Assembly (NCBI GenBank): GCA_046539045.1
Contig: JBKHHU010000080.1
Span: 1 to 13,983, forward strand
Length of the DNA: 13,983 bases
Origin: JBKHHU01 sp046539045
GTDB taxonomy: Bacteria > Planctomycetota > Phycisphaerae > SM23-33
Direction of reading: 5' to 3'
The notes beneath the pieces were generated by a model that worked only from the letters and a program-made list of their open reading frames with translations, was not told the DNA's origin and ran no database searches. Made by a program: the position numbers and the translations under genes. How positions within the stretch are numbered: the first letter of the stretch is position 1; every line of letters starts with the position of its first letter. Below, piece by piece: positions 1 to 7,187 of the stretch.

Positions 1-779
1 ATGAGCCCGCGGAGGTATTCGGCCTCGGCCGCCGCCACCGCGGCCGGGTCGTCGCCCATCCATTCGATGCACACGCAGCCGTCGAAGTCGATCTCCCGCA
101 GCCCGTCCAGAATCGCCGGCCAGTCCATATCACCCTGGCCCAGCAGCGCCCCCCGGTTGTCCGACTTGTTGGTCGCGTGCACATGGTGAATCCATGGGGC
201 CAGCTCGCGTAGCGCCTGCATGTAGGTTTCGGCGAACGTTGACGGCTGATAGATGATGCCGATATTCTTCCTGTCGCATCGCTGCAGGAGCGTGCGGGTG
301 GATTCGATGGTATCCATCAGGTTGCGCGGATGGGTTTCCAGCAGCCAGAGCAGGTCGTCGTGGGAATCGGCAAGGCGCTGCAGGCTCTCGACGCAGCGGT
401 CCCACTGGGCGGGGGCGGCTTCTTCGCTCCCGACCTTTCCGGTGAAGCATCGCACGCCGCGGGCGCCCAGCGAGCCGGCCGCCTCGGCGACCTTCCCGCC
501 CAGTTCGATGCTCTGTTCGGCAGAGTCATCGGAGCTGGTGAAGTCGAAGTACGGCGAGACCAGAGACACATGCAAACCTTGGGCGGAGAGCAGATCGGCC
601 AGGCCGGTCGCATCCGAGCGCGTCAAAGCGTCTTCCAGATGCGGCCACCAGATCTCGACGGCATCGTACCCGGCGTTGCCGAGGACGGGCAGGATCTCTT
701 CCAGGGGCATCTCGACCGAGCGGTCTTTGCCCCACTTATTCTTCTGGAACGCGATGGTGCAGAAACTCGTGTGAATCAT
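1..779 (-). CDS. Sugar phosphate isomerase/epimerase-like TIM-barrel protein (3' end outside window)
   Basis: The frame is open from an ATG at 777-779 to the left edge (259 codons), so the C-terminus is missing. Before the ATG on the minus strand is a purine-rich GAGGAAATC, a good ribosome site. The protein begins MIHTSFCTIAFQKNKWG and shows the pattern of the xylose isomerase-like TIM barrel (AP_endonuc_2 type): WWPHLED near 45, LLETHP with Glu148, HHVHATNKSD with His201, and CIEWMGDD with Glu239. In related epimerases Glu, Asp, His and Glu bind a divalent metal. Here the segment where the Asp is expected reads GIIYQPSTF, with Gln178 in its place. Such proteins interconvert or rearrange sugars and inositols in the cytoplasm; the substrate cannot be read from the sequence. 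The gene diverges from a hydroxyacid dehydrogenase. The family call is fairly secure, the reaction is not. Confidence 0.85.
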   Translation of the reverse strand, partial: MIHTSFCTIAFQKNKWGKDRSVEMPLEEILPVLGNAGYDAVEIWWPHLEDALTRSDATGLADLLSAQGLHVSLVSPYFDFTSSDDSAEQSIELGGKVAEAAGSLGARGVRCFTGKVGSEEAAPAQWDRCVESLQRLADSHDDLLWLLETHPRNLMDTIESTRTLLQRCDRKNIGIIYQPSTFAETYMQALRELAPWIHHVHATNKSDNRGALLGQGDMDWPAILDGLREIDFDGCVCIEWMGDDPAAVAAAEAEYLRGL

Positions 780-807
780 GATTTCCTCGTAAATAACCGC
801 AGCAAAC

Positions 808-843
808 TTGCACACCGGCGATAACAGCCGATAATCGCATTAT
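808..843 (+). promoter_or_regulatory. Candidate promoter and dyad in the divergent gap
   Basis: TTGCAC at 808-813 is followed after 16 bases by GATAAT at 830-835, an acceptable sigma-70-like pair that would start a transcript near 842 for the dehydrogenase. The -10 overlaps a small dyad (ATAAT, CGC, ATTAT at 831-843), and GATAA occurs twice nearby (820-824 and 830-834). A dyad over the -10, between divergent genes, could be an operator. This is judged by eye only. Confidence 0.35.
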
Positions 844-878
844 TCGACCGACACTGAAACCAAGGTAATTGTTTGCCC

Positions 879-1874
879 ATGATTCCGCTAGTAATCGCTG
901 CAGAAGATACGCACCTGGCTCACCCCGACAACCTCGCGACCATCCCGGACGCCTACGACGTCCGCGTGCTGAGCAACTGTCGCCGGCTACCTGAAGAAGA
1001 CCTGCTGGCCGCCCTCCGCTCTGCGGAGGTGGTCATCACCGGGAGGAAATCGCCCCGCATGCCGGACGCGCTGATCCGCGACCGCGGCAAGCTGAAGTGG
1101 TTGTGTCACCTCCACGGGACCATTCGCCACCTGGTCAGCAAGGAATGCCTGGCCGCGGGGCTGATGGTGACCAATTGGGGCACCTCGCAGCGGCCTGTCG
1201 TTGAGGGCGCCTTGGCGATGCTGCTGGCCCAGCTGAAGCAACTGCCCGCGATGGACCGCTTCTACAAAACGGGCGAGGACGAGCGGGTTCCGCAAGGGTA
1301 CCTCCCGCAGGTGCGCGGGCTGGACGTGGGGCTGTACGGTTTCGGGCCGTTAGGCCGGCAGATGGAATGGTTGCTCCGCCCGCTGGGAGCGAAGGTGGCG
1401 ATTTACGATCCGTACGCCACGGATATCCCGGACGGGGTCCGAATCTGCAGCACGTTGCGGGAACTGTTCGAGACGTGCGCGGTCATCAGCATTCATTGCG
1501 GCCTGAACGACCAGACCCGCGACTCGGTCACGCGGGAGCTGCTGGAGTTGCTGCCGCAGGGCGGGCTGGTGGTCAACACCGCCCGGGGCAAGATCGTGGA
1601 TGAAGAGGCGCTGGCGGAGCTCGTCGGGAAAAAGCGTCTCCTGGCCGCCTGCGACGTCATTCGCGACGAAGGGAACTGGCCCGGTTCGCCACTGGCGAAG
1701 CACCCGGCAGCGATGCTCACCGGACACCGCGTGAGCCTGGGCAAAGCCGTCCCGGCAGGGACGCGCCCGCTCAAGCCCATCCCGCAGTTCGCGCTGGACA
1801 ACCTCAAACGATACGCTGCCGGGGAAGATCTCCAGGACGTAATCCCACCGGAAATCTACGACCTGAAAACCTGA
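879..1874 (+). CDS. D-isomer-specific 2-hydroxyacid dehydrogenase-family protein
   Basis: The 331-residue product matches the NAD-dependent D-2-hydroxyacid dehydrogenase family (phosphoglycerate, glyoxylate and hydroxypyruvate reductase type), which oxidises or reduces 2-hydroxy/2-keto acids in the cytoplasm. A Rossmann segment VGLYGFGPLGRQ lies at about 150-161, followed by YDPYA with the Asp expected to bind the NAD ribose. The catalytic set is visible: Arg236 in NTARGK, Glu264 in IRDEGNW and His283 in LTGHRVS, in the right order and close to family spacing. Length is normal. The start is uncertain: ATG 879 is taken, but TTG 873 in the same frame lies 7 bases from an AAGG and would add two residues. 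It diverges from the TIM-barrel gene and may work on a related sugar acid (inference). The His segment, TGHRVS, departs from the usual PH-hydrophobic pattern, so the substrate is open. Confidence 0.85.
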   Translation: MIPLVIAAEDTHLAHPDNLATIPDAYDVRVLSNCRRLPEEDLLAALRSAEVVITGRKSPRMPDALIRDRGKLKWLCHLHGTIRHLVSKECLAAGLMVTNWGTSQRPVVEGALAMLLAQLKQLPAMDRFYKTGEDERVPQGYLPQVRGLDVGLYGFGPLGRQMEWLLRPLGAKVAIYDPYATDIPDGVRICSTLRELFETCAVISIHCGLNDQTRDSVTRELLELLPQGGLVVNTARGKIVDEEALAELVGKKRLLAACDVIRDEGNWPGSPLAKHPAAMLTGHRVSLGKAVPAGTRPLKPIPQFALDNLKRYAAGEDLQDVIPPEIYDLKT

Positions 1875-1947
1875 AGCGCACCAGGGTGATCGGATGGACG
1901 GGACCTCCTGTAGGTATCAACACGGTCCGGCAACTGCTATCAACACG

Positions 1948-2250
1948 CGGCAGAAATCACGAAGAACAACCAAGCTCACAAAGACCACGAAGCAAGAATC
2001 AACATCTGCCTTAGAGCCCTTCGTGGCCTTCGAGAACTTCGTGACTCCCACCCCAAAAGAGCGGCACAAAGGCGACAGCCCTAACCCCCAATCATCCACA
2101 CGGCAGAAATCACGAAGCAAAACCAAGCTCACAAAGACCACGAAGCAAAACTCAATATCTGTCTTGGAGCCCTTCGTGGCCTTAGAGAGCTTCGTGACTC
2201 CCACCTCGCAGCGCGGGTCCCAGAAAGGCGACAGCCTCAATCCGCAATCA
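1948..2250. repeat. Tandem duplication of a 153-base intergenic unit with nested inverted repeats
   Basis: The gap 1875-2273 has no credible gene. It holds two adjacent copies of one unit. The cores 1948-2052 and 2101-2205 line up at a constant 153-base offset with scattered substitutions, and both continue into AAAGGCGACAGCC (2068-2080 and 2224-2236). Inside copy one, TCACGAAG at 1957-1964 pairs with CTTCGTGA at 2037-2044, and CCACGAAG at 1985-1992 pairs with CTTCGTGG at 2019-2026, giving nested stems; copy two keeps them. It is lower in GC than the flanking genes. Short apparent reading frames across it are by-products of the repeat. From memory, CACGAAG-type filler repeats recur in planctomycete-like genomes; no search was made. 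Confidence 0.85.
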
Positions 2251-2273
2251 CCAATCGCAACTCCGCGATCCGA

Positions 2274-4745
2274 TCACTTCTTCCACGTCATCACGCCGTC
2301 GGAAATCGTCGCCTTGACGTCCCTGCCGTTGACGGTCAACTTCGGCGAGCCGGTCACCTTCAGTTTCATCTCCGAAAGATTCCCGCGGACGGCCACGCCC
2401 TTCTCACCGATTCGCACGAAGGCGTGCCCGGTGAAGGTGAAGCTCTCGCCGTCGCCGGACAGCGTGATCGCCTTGTCGGCGTTGTCACCGATGCGGACCA
2501 TCAGCCGGTCGTTCACGCCGGCCTTGCTTCCGGTCACCGTCACGGCCGTCGCGTCGTCGGTCTGGGCGATGCGGCGGAAGCCGTCGATCCGGCTGGTCGC
2601 GTTCTCGAACGGTTCGTGCAGCGCCACGAAGATGGTCTTCGGGGCGCGACGGTGGACGGCCAGCGAGACCCCGCCGGTTTCATGTTGCGGGCGCATTTCC
2701 CCGCCGCGGGGCCCTCGCGGCGTGCCCGGCCGGTAGCTGGTGGGCGTGTCGAACGAATACAGCCCGGTGCCCTTCTCGCCCAGCATCCGCACGCGGACGC
2801 CGATCTTCCGGTCGTACCACTTCTTACCGAGCACCGAGTCGCTGATGTCCTCGCCGACGTACTTCTGGACGAGGCGGACATCCACCGGGCCGTCTCCGAC
2901 ATCGCGTTTCTTCTCGTTGTCGATGAGGATCCAGGAGTCTTTCGGGTCCTCGCACTTGAGCCAGTTGCGCTTCTGCGTGACGGTCGGCTTGACGTTCATC
3001 AGCGTCTTCTGGATGGTGTCGGAGTCGGCCCACTTGCCGTCCCCGGCCAGCACGCCCGGAGCGTGGACCAGCCAGTGGAAGTCGCGGTCCTTCCCGTCCT
3101 CGTCGGCCAGCCAGTAGACGTCGAACAGGTACTCGTCGGTCAGGAAGAGCGATCGCGACAGGTCGATATTCGAGTAGACATCGGTGAACGGCTCTCGCGG
3201 CTGATCGCTGGAGCGGACCTCTCCGCGTCCCTTATAGGGGTCGGCCCCCTTGGCGAGCTTCCCGCGAGCGCTGACGAACTTGACCTCATCGGAAAAATCG
3301 CTGCGGGACGGGACCATCCCGATCGGCTGGGCCTGCTCGCCGTCGACCACCACACCACAATGCCCGCGGACGCTGAAATCCCACGGCCCGCCGTTGTACC
3401 CGGCGGAGATGGTGCGGTTGACGTAAATCGGGCGATTGAACGCGTGGTAGCCCAGCAGGCTGAAGCAGTCCGGCGTGTAATGGACGTAGAGCGTGGCAAA
3501 CTGCAGCGCCACTGCCGGAGCGGGCGACTCCCAGTACTTGCCGCTTTCATCGGCCCGGAGCATCGCGAATCCGCGTTCCGGCCAGACTGCCGACGGTGCC
3601 TTGGGTGGCTTGACATCAGAGGCCTTGAGCGGCTTGAGCCCCCAGAACGGGGTGGGGTACCAGGCATCCTTGCCCGGCTCGTGCATCTGGGCCAGGAAGT
3701 ACCCGAACGGCCCGTCCGGATAGCGGGCGTGCAGGATCTCGAACCACTGCGGGAGTTGCAGCTTGCCCACCTTGCGCCCGCGGTGGTCGCGCCCGTTCAT
3801 GTTGGCGCCGTAGAAATATTGCCACCCGCCGAAGCCTTTCATATCCGCATCGCCGGGCAGATGCCCCTGCACGTTGGCGTGCTGGAAAACGCCCAGCTTG
3901 CTGCCCCGGGCGTCGCCCATGGCGATCCGCTCGTACCGCGGCGTCCCGCCGGGGATCTCCGTCCGCGGATAACCGATCCAGATCAGGCTCTCGACGTAGT
4001 TCCGCATGTTCGCCCCCTGCGGGCCGGTGAACCCGTAGCCGAGATCGTTGAGCCCGAGCCGGTCCATCCCGCGGGAGTACAGCAGCATCTCGCCGATCAG
4101 CGAGGTCATCTTCCCGAATTCCTCGTTGTAGAACCCGCCGTCGGACAGGTAGGCGTTGAAGTACCACTTGTACCCGCTCGGGGCGGCCCAGAGCTTGCGG
4201 ATGAGCTGCTCATCGCCGAGAGCGACGCTCATCAGGTGGGCGGCGAACATCCGCGGCAGCTGCATGTTCGGCAGCAGGCTCAGGCGGGTGTTGCGGTAGG
4301 GGTGTTCCAGTTCGTAGTTGATGAACTTGCGGAACGTGTCCTCGATCTTCTTCCGCTGGTCGGGCGTGAGCGTGTCGTAGAGCACGTCGTAGCGGAGGGC
4401 GTGCTCGTAGTTGTCATAGTGTCGCCCCACCGAGTGCCCGGAGGCGTCGCGGCGGCGGATGGGGGCGTCGATGAAGCTCAGCAGGTACTTGCGTTCGCGC
4501 TGGCCGGCTTTCTCGTCGCCGAGGATCTGGTAGCGGAAGAGGTTGACGTAGGTTTCGCCTTTCCGCTCCTTGGCCATTTCGGCAAAGACCCGGCGGGCCC
4601 ATTCGTTGGACTCGTAGAGCTTCTTGAGCTCTTTGGCCTCCTGCGGTGTCCAGAGGATGTATGGATGATCCGGTTTCGCCGGCCCGGCCAGTGCGGAAAG
4701 CGCCGTCGCCAGCACGATAGCTGTTGAGATGGTGAGCGTTTTCAT
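2274..4745 (-). CDS. Secreted heparinase II/III-like polysaccharide lyase
   Basis: The 823-residue product starts at ATG 4743-4745, chosen because a clean signal peptide follows (MKTLTISTAIVLATALSALA, cleavage near residue 20). An in-frame start 12 codons earlier would spoil it. The N-terminal half, about 30-380, looks like the helical toroid of polysaccharide lyases, with HYDNYEH at 109-115 followed by a Tyr-rich helix. The C-terminal half has the heparinase II/III-like sheet domain: ERGFAMLRADES near 390, then HYTPDCFSLLGYHAFNRPIY and a VVVDGEQ turn at about 420-470. The family cleaves uronate-containing polysaccharides by beta-elimination outside the cytoplasm. The glycan is unknown, and I cannot fix the catalytic Tyr/His set without a structural alignment. 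No sulfatase, transporter or SusC/D gene adjoins it. Ribosome site is weak. Fold call good, specificity unknown. Confidence 0.8.
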   Translation of the reverse strand: MKTLTISTAIVLATALSALAGPAKPDHPYILWTPQEAKELKKLYESNEWARRVFAEMAKERKGETYVNLFRYQILGDEKAGQRERKYLLSFIDAPIRRRDASGHSVGRHYDNYEHALRYDVLYDTLTPDQRKKIEDTFRKFINYELEHPYRNTRLSLLPNMQLPRMFAAHLMSVALGDEQLIRKLWAAPSGYKWYFNAYLSDGGFYNEEFGKMTSLIGEMLLYSRGMDRLGLNDLGYGFTGPQGANMRNYVESLIWIGYPRTEIPGGTPRYERIAMGDARGSKLGVFQHANVQGHLPGDADMKGFGGWQYFYGANMNGRDHRGRKVGKLQLPQWFEILHARYPDGPFGYFLAQMHEPGKDAWYPTPFWGLKPLKASDVKPPKAPSAVWPERGFAMLRADESGKYWESPAPAVALQFATLYVHYTPDCFSLLGYHAFNRPIYVNRTISAGYNGGPWDFSVRGHCGVVVDGEQAQPIGMVPSRSDFSDEVKFVSARGKLAKGADPYKGRGEVRSSDQPREPFTDVYSNIDLSRSLFLTDEYLFDVYWLADEDGKDRDFHWLVHAPGVLAGDGKWADSDTIQKTLMNVKPTVTQKRNWLKCEDPKDSWILIDNEKKRDVGDGPVDVRLVQKYVGEDISDSVLGKKWYDRKIGVRVRMLGEKGTGLYSFDTPTSYRPGTPRGPRGGEMRPQHETGGVSLAVHRRAPKTIFVALHEPFENATSRIDGFRRIAQTDDATAVTVTGSKAGVNDRLMVRIGDNADKAITLSGDGESFTFTGHAFVRIGEKGVAVRGNLSEMKLKVTGSPKLTVNGRDVKATISDGVMTWKK

Positions 4746-4799
4746 GTCAATAGAGTACACCGCCGGGCGGGTCGCAGGCAAGGCGCGGGAGCAGGACTG

Positions 4800-4968
4800 A
4801 AGGATTTCTGATTTCAGATTCTGTCATCGAAGATCTGCGGCGGGCACTTTAGCGAGGGCGACAGCCCAATCGCCGTAAATCCAAAATGAAAAACTCTTAC
4901 ATCTCAAATCCGCCGCAAAGCGGCGGCCAATCACCCAATCACCGAATCACCGAATCACCCAATCAAAC
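4800..4968. repeat. Gap made of simple repeats: small dyads and an 8-base tandem array
   Basis: Between the lyase and the Crp/Fnr gene lie several short repeat elements. TCTGA and TCAGA form a dyad at 4807-4818. A third GGCGACAGCC, followed by CAATC, occurs at 4857-4871 and recalls the ends of the 153-base units at 2071 and 2227. A perfect hairpin at 4910-4926 has 7-base arms CCGCCGC and GCGGCGG around AAA. Four 8-base units ATCACC(C/G)A run head to tail at 4930-4961. The hairpin and array are just 3' of the Crp/Fnr stop and might end its transcript, but no T-run follows directly. No gene is supported here. Confidence 0.7.
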
Positions 4969-4971
4969 CCC

Positions 4972-5646
4972 TCACCCCTCGGCTACGTCTTCCAACGCGT
5001 CGGGGTCGAGGATTTCGATGCGGTTGCCTTTGGTTACGACAAGCCCCTGCTTGCGAAGTTTGCCCAGCGCGCGGGAAAGCGTCTCCGCCACCGTCCCGAT
5101 CTGGGCGGCGAGCTGTCGTTTGGTCTGGCGGAGGTGGAACGGGTTGGCCCCCGCCCGCCGGCATTCGGCCAGCAGCACGCGGGCCAGGCGGGCCGGCACT
5201 TCCCGCAGGGACAGGTCCTCGATGAGCGAGGCGAACTCGCGGAGTTTCTCGCTGAGCCCCGCCATCATCCCAAGGCCCAGGTCCGGGCTCTCGGCGATCG
5301 CCGCTCGCAGATCGTCGCGACAGATCACCAGCAGACGCGTCGGCTCGACGGCCTCGGCGAAGGCGGGGTACTTGATACAAGCAAGGACAGCCGCCTCGGC
5401 GAAACTGCTGCCCGCATCGTAGAGGTGCAGAATCTGCTCGTCCCCGCGGGAAGAGAGCTTGTACACCTTCACCTGCCCGGAAAGGATGACAAAGAAGCAC
5501 TCTGCCTGCTGGGTGGGACGGAATATCTGTTCCCCGGCGGCTGTTTCACGCAATTCACAGCGGCGGACGAACGCGCGCAAGGGCTCTTCGTCCACCCCCA
5601 CAAACAGCGGGCACGCTTTCAGGATATCGGGGTCGATTTCGGGCAT
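4972..5646 (-). CDS. Crp/Fnr-family transcription regulator
   Basis: From ATG 5644-5646 the product is 224 residues, normal for the family; a GTG at 5658 would add four residues. A GGA lies 8-10 bases before the ATG. The N-terminal half is a cyclic-nucleotide-binding-type sensor barrel (about 14-115): FFVILSGQVKVYK, then GDEQILHLYDAGSSFAEAAVL. A long dimer helix (about 117-148) and a C-terminal winged helix-turn-helix follow (about 150-215). The recognition helix reads AETLSRAL, with Glu188, Ser191 and Arg192 in the places FNR-type proteins use to read TTGAT half-sites. Cysteines occur at 12, 30, 50, 90, 109 and 162, but the closely spaced N-terminal cluster of FNR is not obvious, so an iron-sulfur sensor is not claimed. 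The sensor resembles the DNR/NO-responsive branch (from memory). It may be co-transcribed with the aminotransferase gene upstream. Confidence 0.88.
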   Translation of the reverse strand: MPEIDPDILKACPLFVGVDEEPLRAFVRRCELRETAAGEQIFRPTQQAECFFVILSGQVKVYKLSSRGDEQILHLYDAGSSFAEAAVLACIKYPAFAEAVEPTRLLVICRDDLRAAIAESPDLGLGMMAGLSEKLREFASLIEDLSLREVPARLARVLLAECRRAGANPFHLRQTKRQLAAQIGTVAETLSRALGKLRKQGLVVTKGNRIEILDPDALEDVAEG

Positions 5647-5679
5647 TATTAGTTCCACGAACCTGGGCGTCTACCGGCA

Positions 5680-5739
5680 CACCAAAATTCTCTGTGCCCT
5701 CCGTGACCTCGGTGGTTCATCCACCTCGCTGGTTCATCC
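5680..5739. repeat. Short intergenic repeat with a 17-base tandem duplication
   Basis: Between the Crp/Fnr and aminotransferase genes, 5706-5722 (ACCTCGGTGGTTCATCC) is repeated directly at 5723-5739 with one change. GGTGG and CCACC in it can also pair around TTCAT (5711-5725). The preceding run, CTGTGCCCTCCGTGACCTC, is the type of degenerate GTG/CTC filler I associate with planctomycete-like and related genomes (memory only). Confidence 0.65.
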
Positions 5740-5742
5740 GGC

Positions 5743-6933
5743 TCATCTCACCACGGAGAGTCGCCGCTCGGCGATTTTCTTCAGCGCGTCGGCGGCGTAC
5801 TGCACATCCTCTTCGGTCGTCCAGGGCCCGAAGCTCAGGCGGCAGGTGCCTACCGGGTGCGTGCCGATGGTCTCGTGGGCGTACGGTGCGCAATGCACGC
5901 CCGGGCGGGTGCAGATGCCGAATTCGCTTTCCAGCACGTCGGCCAGCTGCTGCGGGACCATACCGTCCACATTCGTACTGAACACCCCGGCCCGGTGGGT
6001 GACATCTTTCGGCCCGTACACGCTCAGACCGCCGGCGCCCTCGGTCGCATCGATGAAGATTTCGCACAACCGCTCGTCGTGGGCGCGGATGTTCCCGACA
6101 CCCCGCTCCAGCAACCAGTCGACGCCCTCGATGAGCCCGGCCAGGCCGATGGCGTTGTGCGAGCCGATCTCGAACTTGTCGGGCATGGTCTCGGGGTGGA
6201 CGGCCTGTTCGGAAATCGTGCCCGTCCCGCCCTCTTTCATCGTCTTGAGCAGCTTCTCCGAGCCGGGCTTGATGTACAGCACGCCGGTGCCCAGCGGGCC
6301 CAGCAGGCCCTTGTGGCCGGGGAAGGCAACGAAATCCGCCCCCAGGGCCTGCACGTCGATCGGCACGTGCCCTGCCGACTGGGCCGCATCCACGCAGAAG
6401 GGGATTCCCGCATTCTGCGCGATTTTCGCGATCTGCTCGATCGGCTGCTTCGTGCCGGTGACGTTGGATACGTGCACGCAGGAGATCAGGGCCGTCTCCG
6501 GGCGGACGGCTGCCTGAATATCGGCGGGATCGACCAGGCCGGTCTGCGGATCGCAGGCAACAAATTCCGGATCGAGCCCGGTCTGCTCTTTCAGCGCATT
6601 GTAGGGCCGCAGCACGGAGTTGTGTTCCAGCATGGTCGCGATGGCGTGCGTGCCGGCAGGTGCGGTGTTCAGCAGGCCCCGAATGGCTTGGGAGAGGCCC
6701 TCCGAGCAGTTCATCGTGAAGACAATCCGCTCCGGGCCTTCGGCATTGATCAATCGGGCGACCTGGGTTCGGCATTCGGTGAGAAGTCGTTCGCAGGCCT
6801 TGGCTTCCGCATACGCGCCCCGCCCCGCCGAGGCCCCGCATTCATTGGCGAAGCGGACCATCGCCTCGGTGACCGAGGGCGGTTTGGGAAAGCTGGTGGC
6901 CGAGTTGTCCATATAGATACGCCGGTCTGGCAT
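5743..6933 (-). CDS. Cysteine desulfurase-family class V aminotransferase
   Basis: The 396-residue product is a PLP-dependent class V aminotransferase of the cysteine desulfurase branch; such enzymes usually remove sulfur from cysteine as enzyme-bound persulfide. The start is ATG 6931-6933, with GGAG 8 bases upstream. The N-terminus YMDNSATSFPKPPSV is typical. TMLEHNSVLRP near 104 holds the His stacked on PLP, CVDAAQSAGHVPID near 190 the cofactor Asp, and FPGHKGLLGPLGTG the Schiff-base Lys208. GVHCAPYAH holds Cys348, placed like the persulfide cysteine. The shape fits the TIGR01977-type 'cysteine desulfurase family' rather than classical IscS. No iscU, sufE or thiI-like partner is nearby, so the sulfur acceptor is unknown. 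The Crp/Fnr gene follows on the same strand after about 97 bases. A selenocysteine lyase or related role remains possible. Confidence 0.9.
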   Translation of the reverse strand: MPDRRIYMDNSATSFPKPPSVTEAMVRFANECGASAGRGAYAEAKACERLLTECRTQVARLINAEGPERIVFTMNCSEGLSQAIRGLLNTAPAGTHAIATMLEHNSVLRPYNALKEQTGLDPEFVACDPQTGLVDPADIQAAVRPETALISCVHVSNVTGTKQPIEQIAKIAQNAGIPFCVDAAQSAGHVPIDVQALGADFVAFPGHKGLLGPLGTGVLYIKPGSEKLLKTMKEGGTGTISEQAVHPETMPDKFEIGSHNAIGLAGLIEGVDWLLERGVGNIRAHDERLCEIFIDATEGAGGLSVYGPKDVTHRAGVFSTNVDGMVPQQLADVLESEFGICTRPGVHCAPYAHETIGTHPVGTCRLSFGPWTTEEDVQYAADALKKIAERRLSVVR

Positions 6934-7104
6934 TGGCGGTACTCCATTGCTTAAAGTCGGTGATTATCCATGGTACTTATCCGCGCCCCGGAGTTCAACG
7001 CTGGTTGAGCAACCGCCTGGGCGGGAAACTCAAAACCGGCCGCCGAGCGGTACCGATAGAGCAATGCCCCGCCCCGGCGGTAGAGCCCTGCCGGCGCGTC
7101 TCGT

Positions 7105-7132
7105 TTGCAGTGTGGGGCTGATCGCCTACAAT
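7105..7132 (+). promoter_or_regulatory. Candidate promoter of the mechanosensitive channel gene
   Basis: TTGCAG at 7105-7110 and TACAAT at 7127-7132 are separated by 16 bases. They would give a start near 7139 and a leader of about 50 bases. It is the best sigma-70-like pair in the 254-base divergent gap 6934-7187, which otherwise shows no gene or clear repeat. By-eye call only. Confidence 0.4.
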
Positions 7133-7187
7133 AATCCGAACGGGAACCGGATCCCGTCATTGTGCCAGGCACGGAAGGACGAGCCGA

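Noticed and set aside
1894..2736. Plus-strand frame of 280 codons and minus-strand frame 1917-2240 over the repeat region
   Set aside because: Both are translations of the 153-base tandem repeat (recurring KLTKTTK or FVVFVSLV patterns); the first also runs into the end of the lyase gene in antisense.
2424..4727. Open frame of 767 codons on the plus strand opposite the lyase gene
   Set aside because: It mirrors a well-supported gene with signal peptide and domain motifs. Long antisense frames are common at high GC, and its product is low-complexity (Val/Ala/Arg/Leu-rich) with no recognisable motif.
4910..4926. Hairpin behind the Crp/Fnr gene considered as an intrinsic terminator
   Set aside because: The stem is good, but on the minus strand no T-run follows it directly; it is listed only as part of the repeat gap.
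6746..6753. TTGATCAA palindrome considered as an FNR-type site
   Set aside because: It lacks the four-base spacer of TTGAT-N4-ATCAA and lies inside the aminotransferase coding region.
5857..6954. 365-codon plus-strand frame opposite the aminotransferase
   Set aside because: The minus-strand gene has the PLP lysine, cofactor Asp and active cysteine; the opposite frame shows nothing recognisable.
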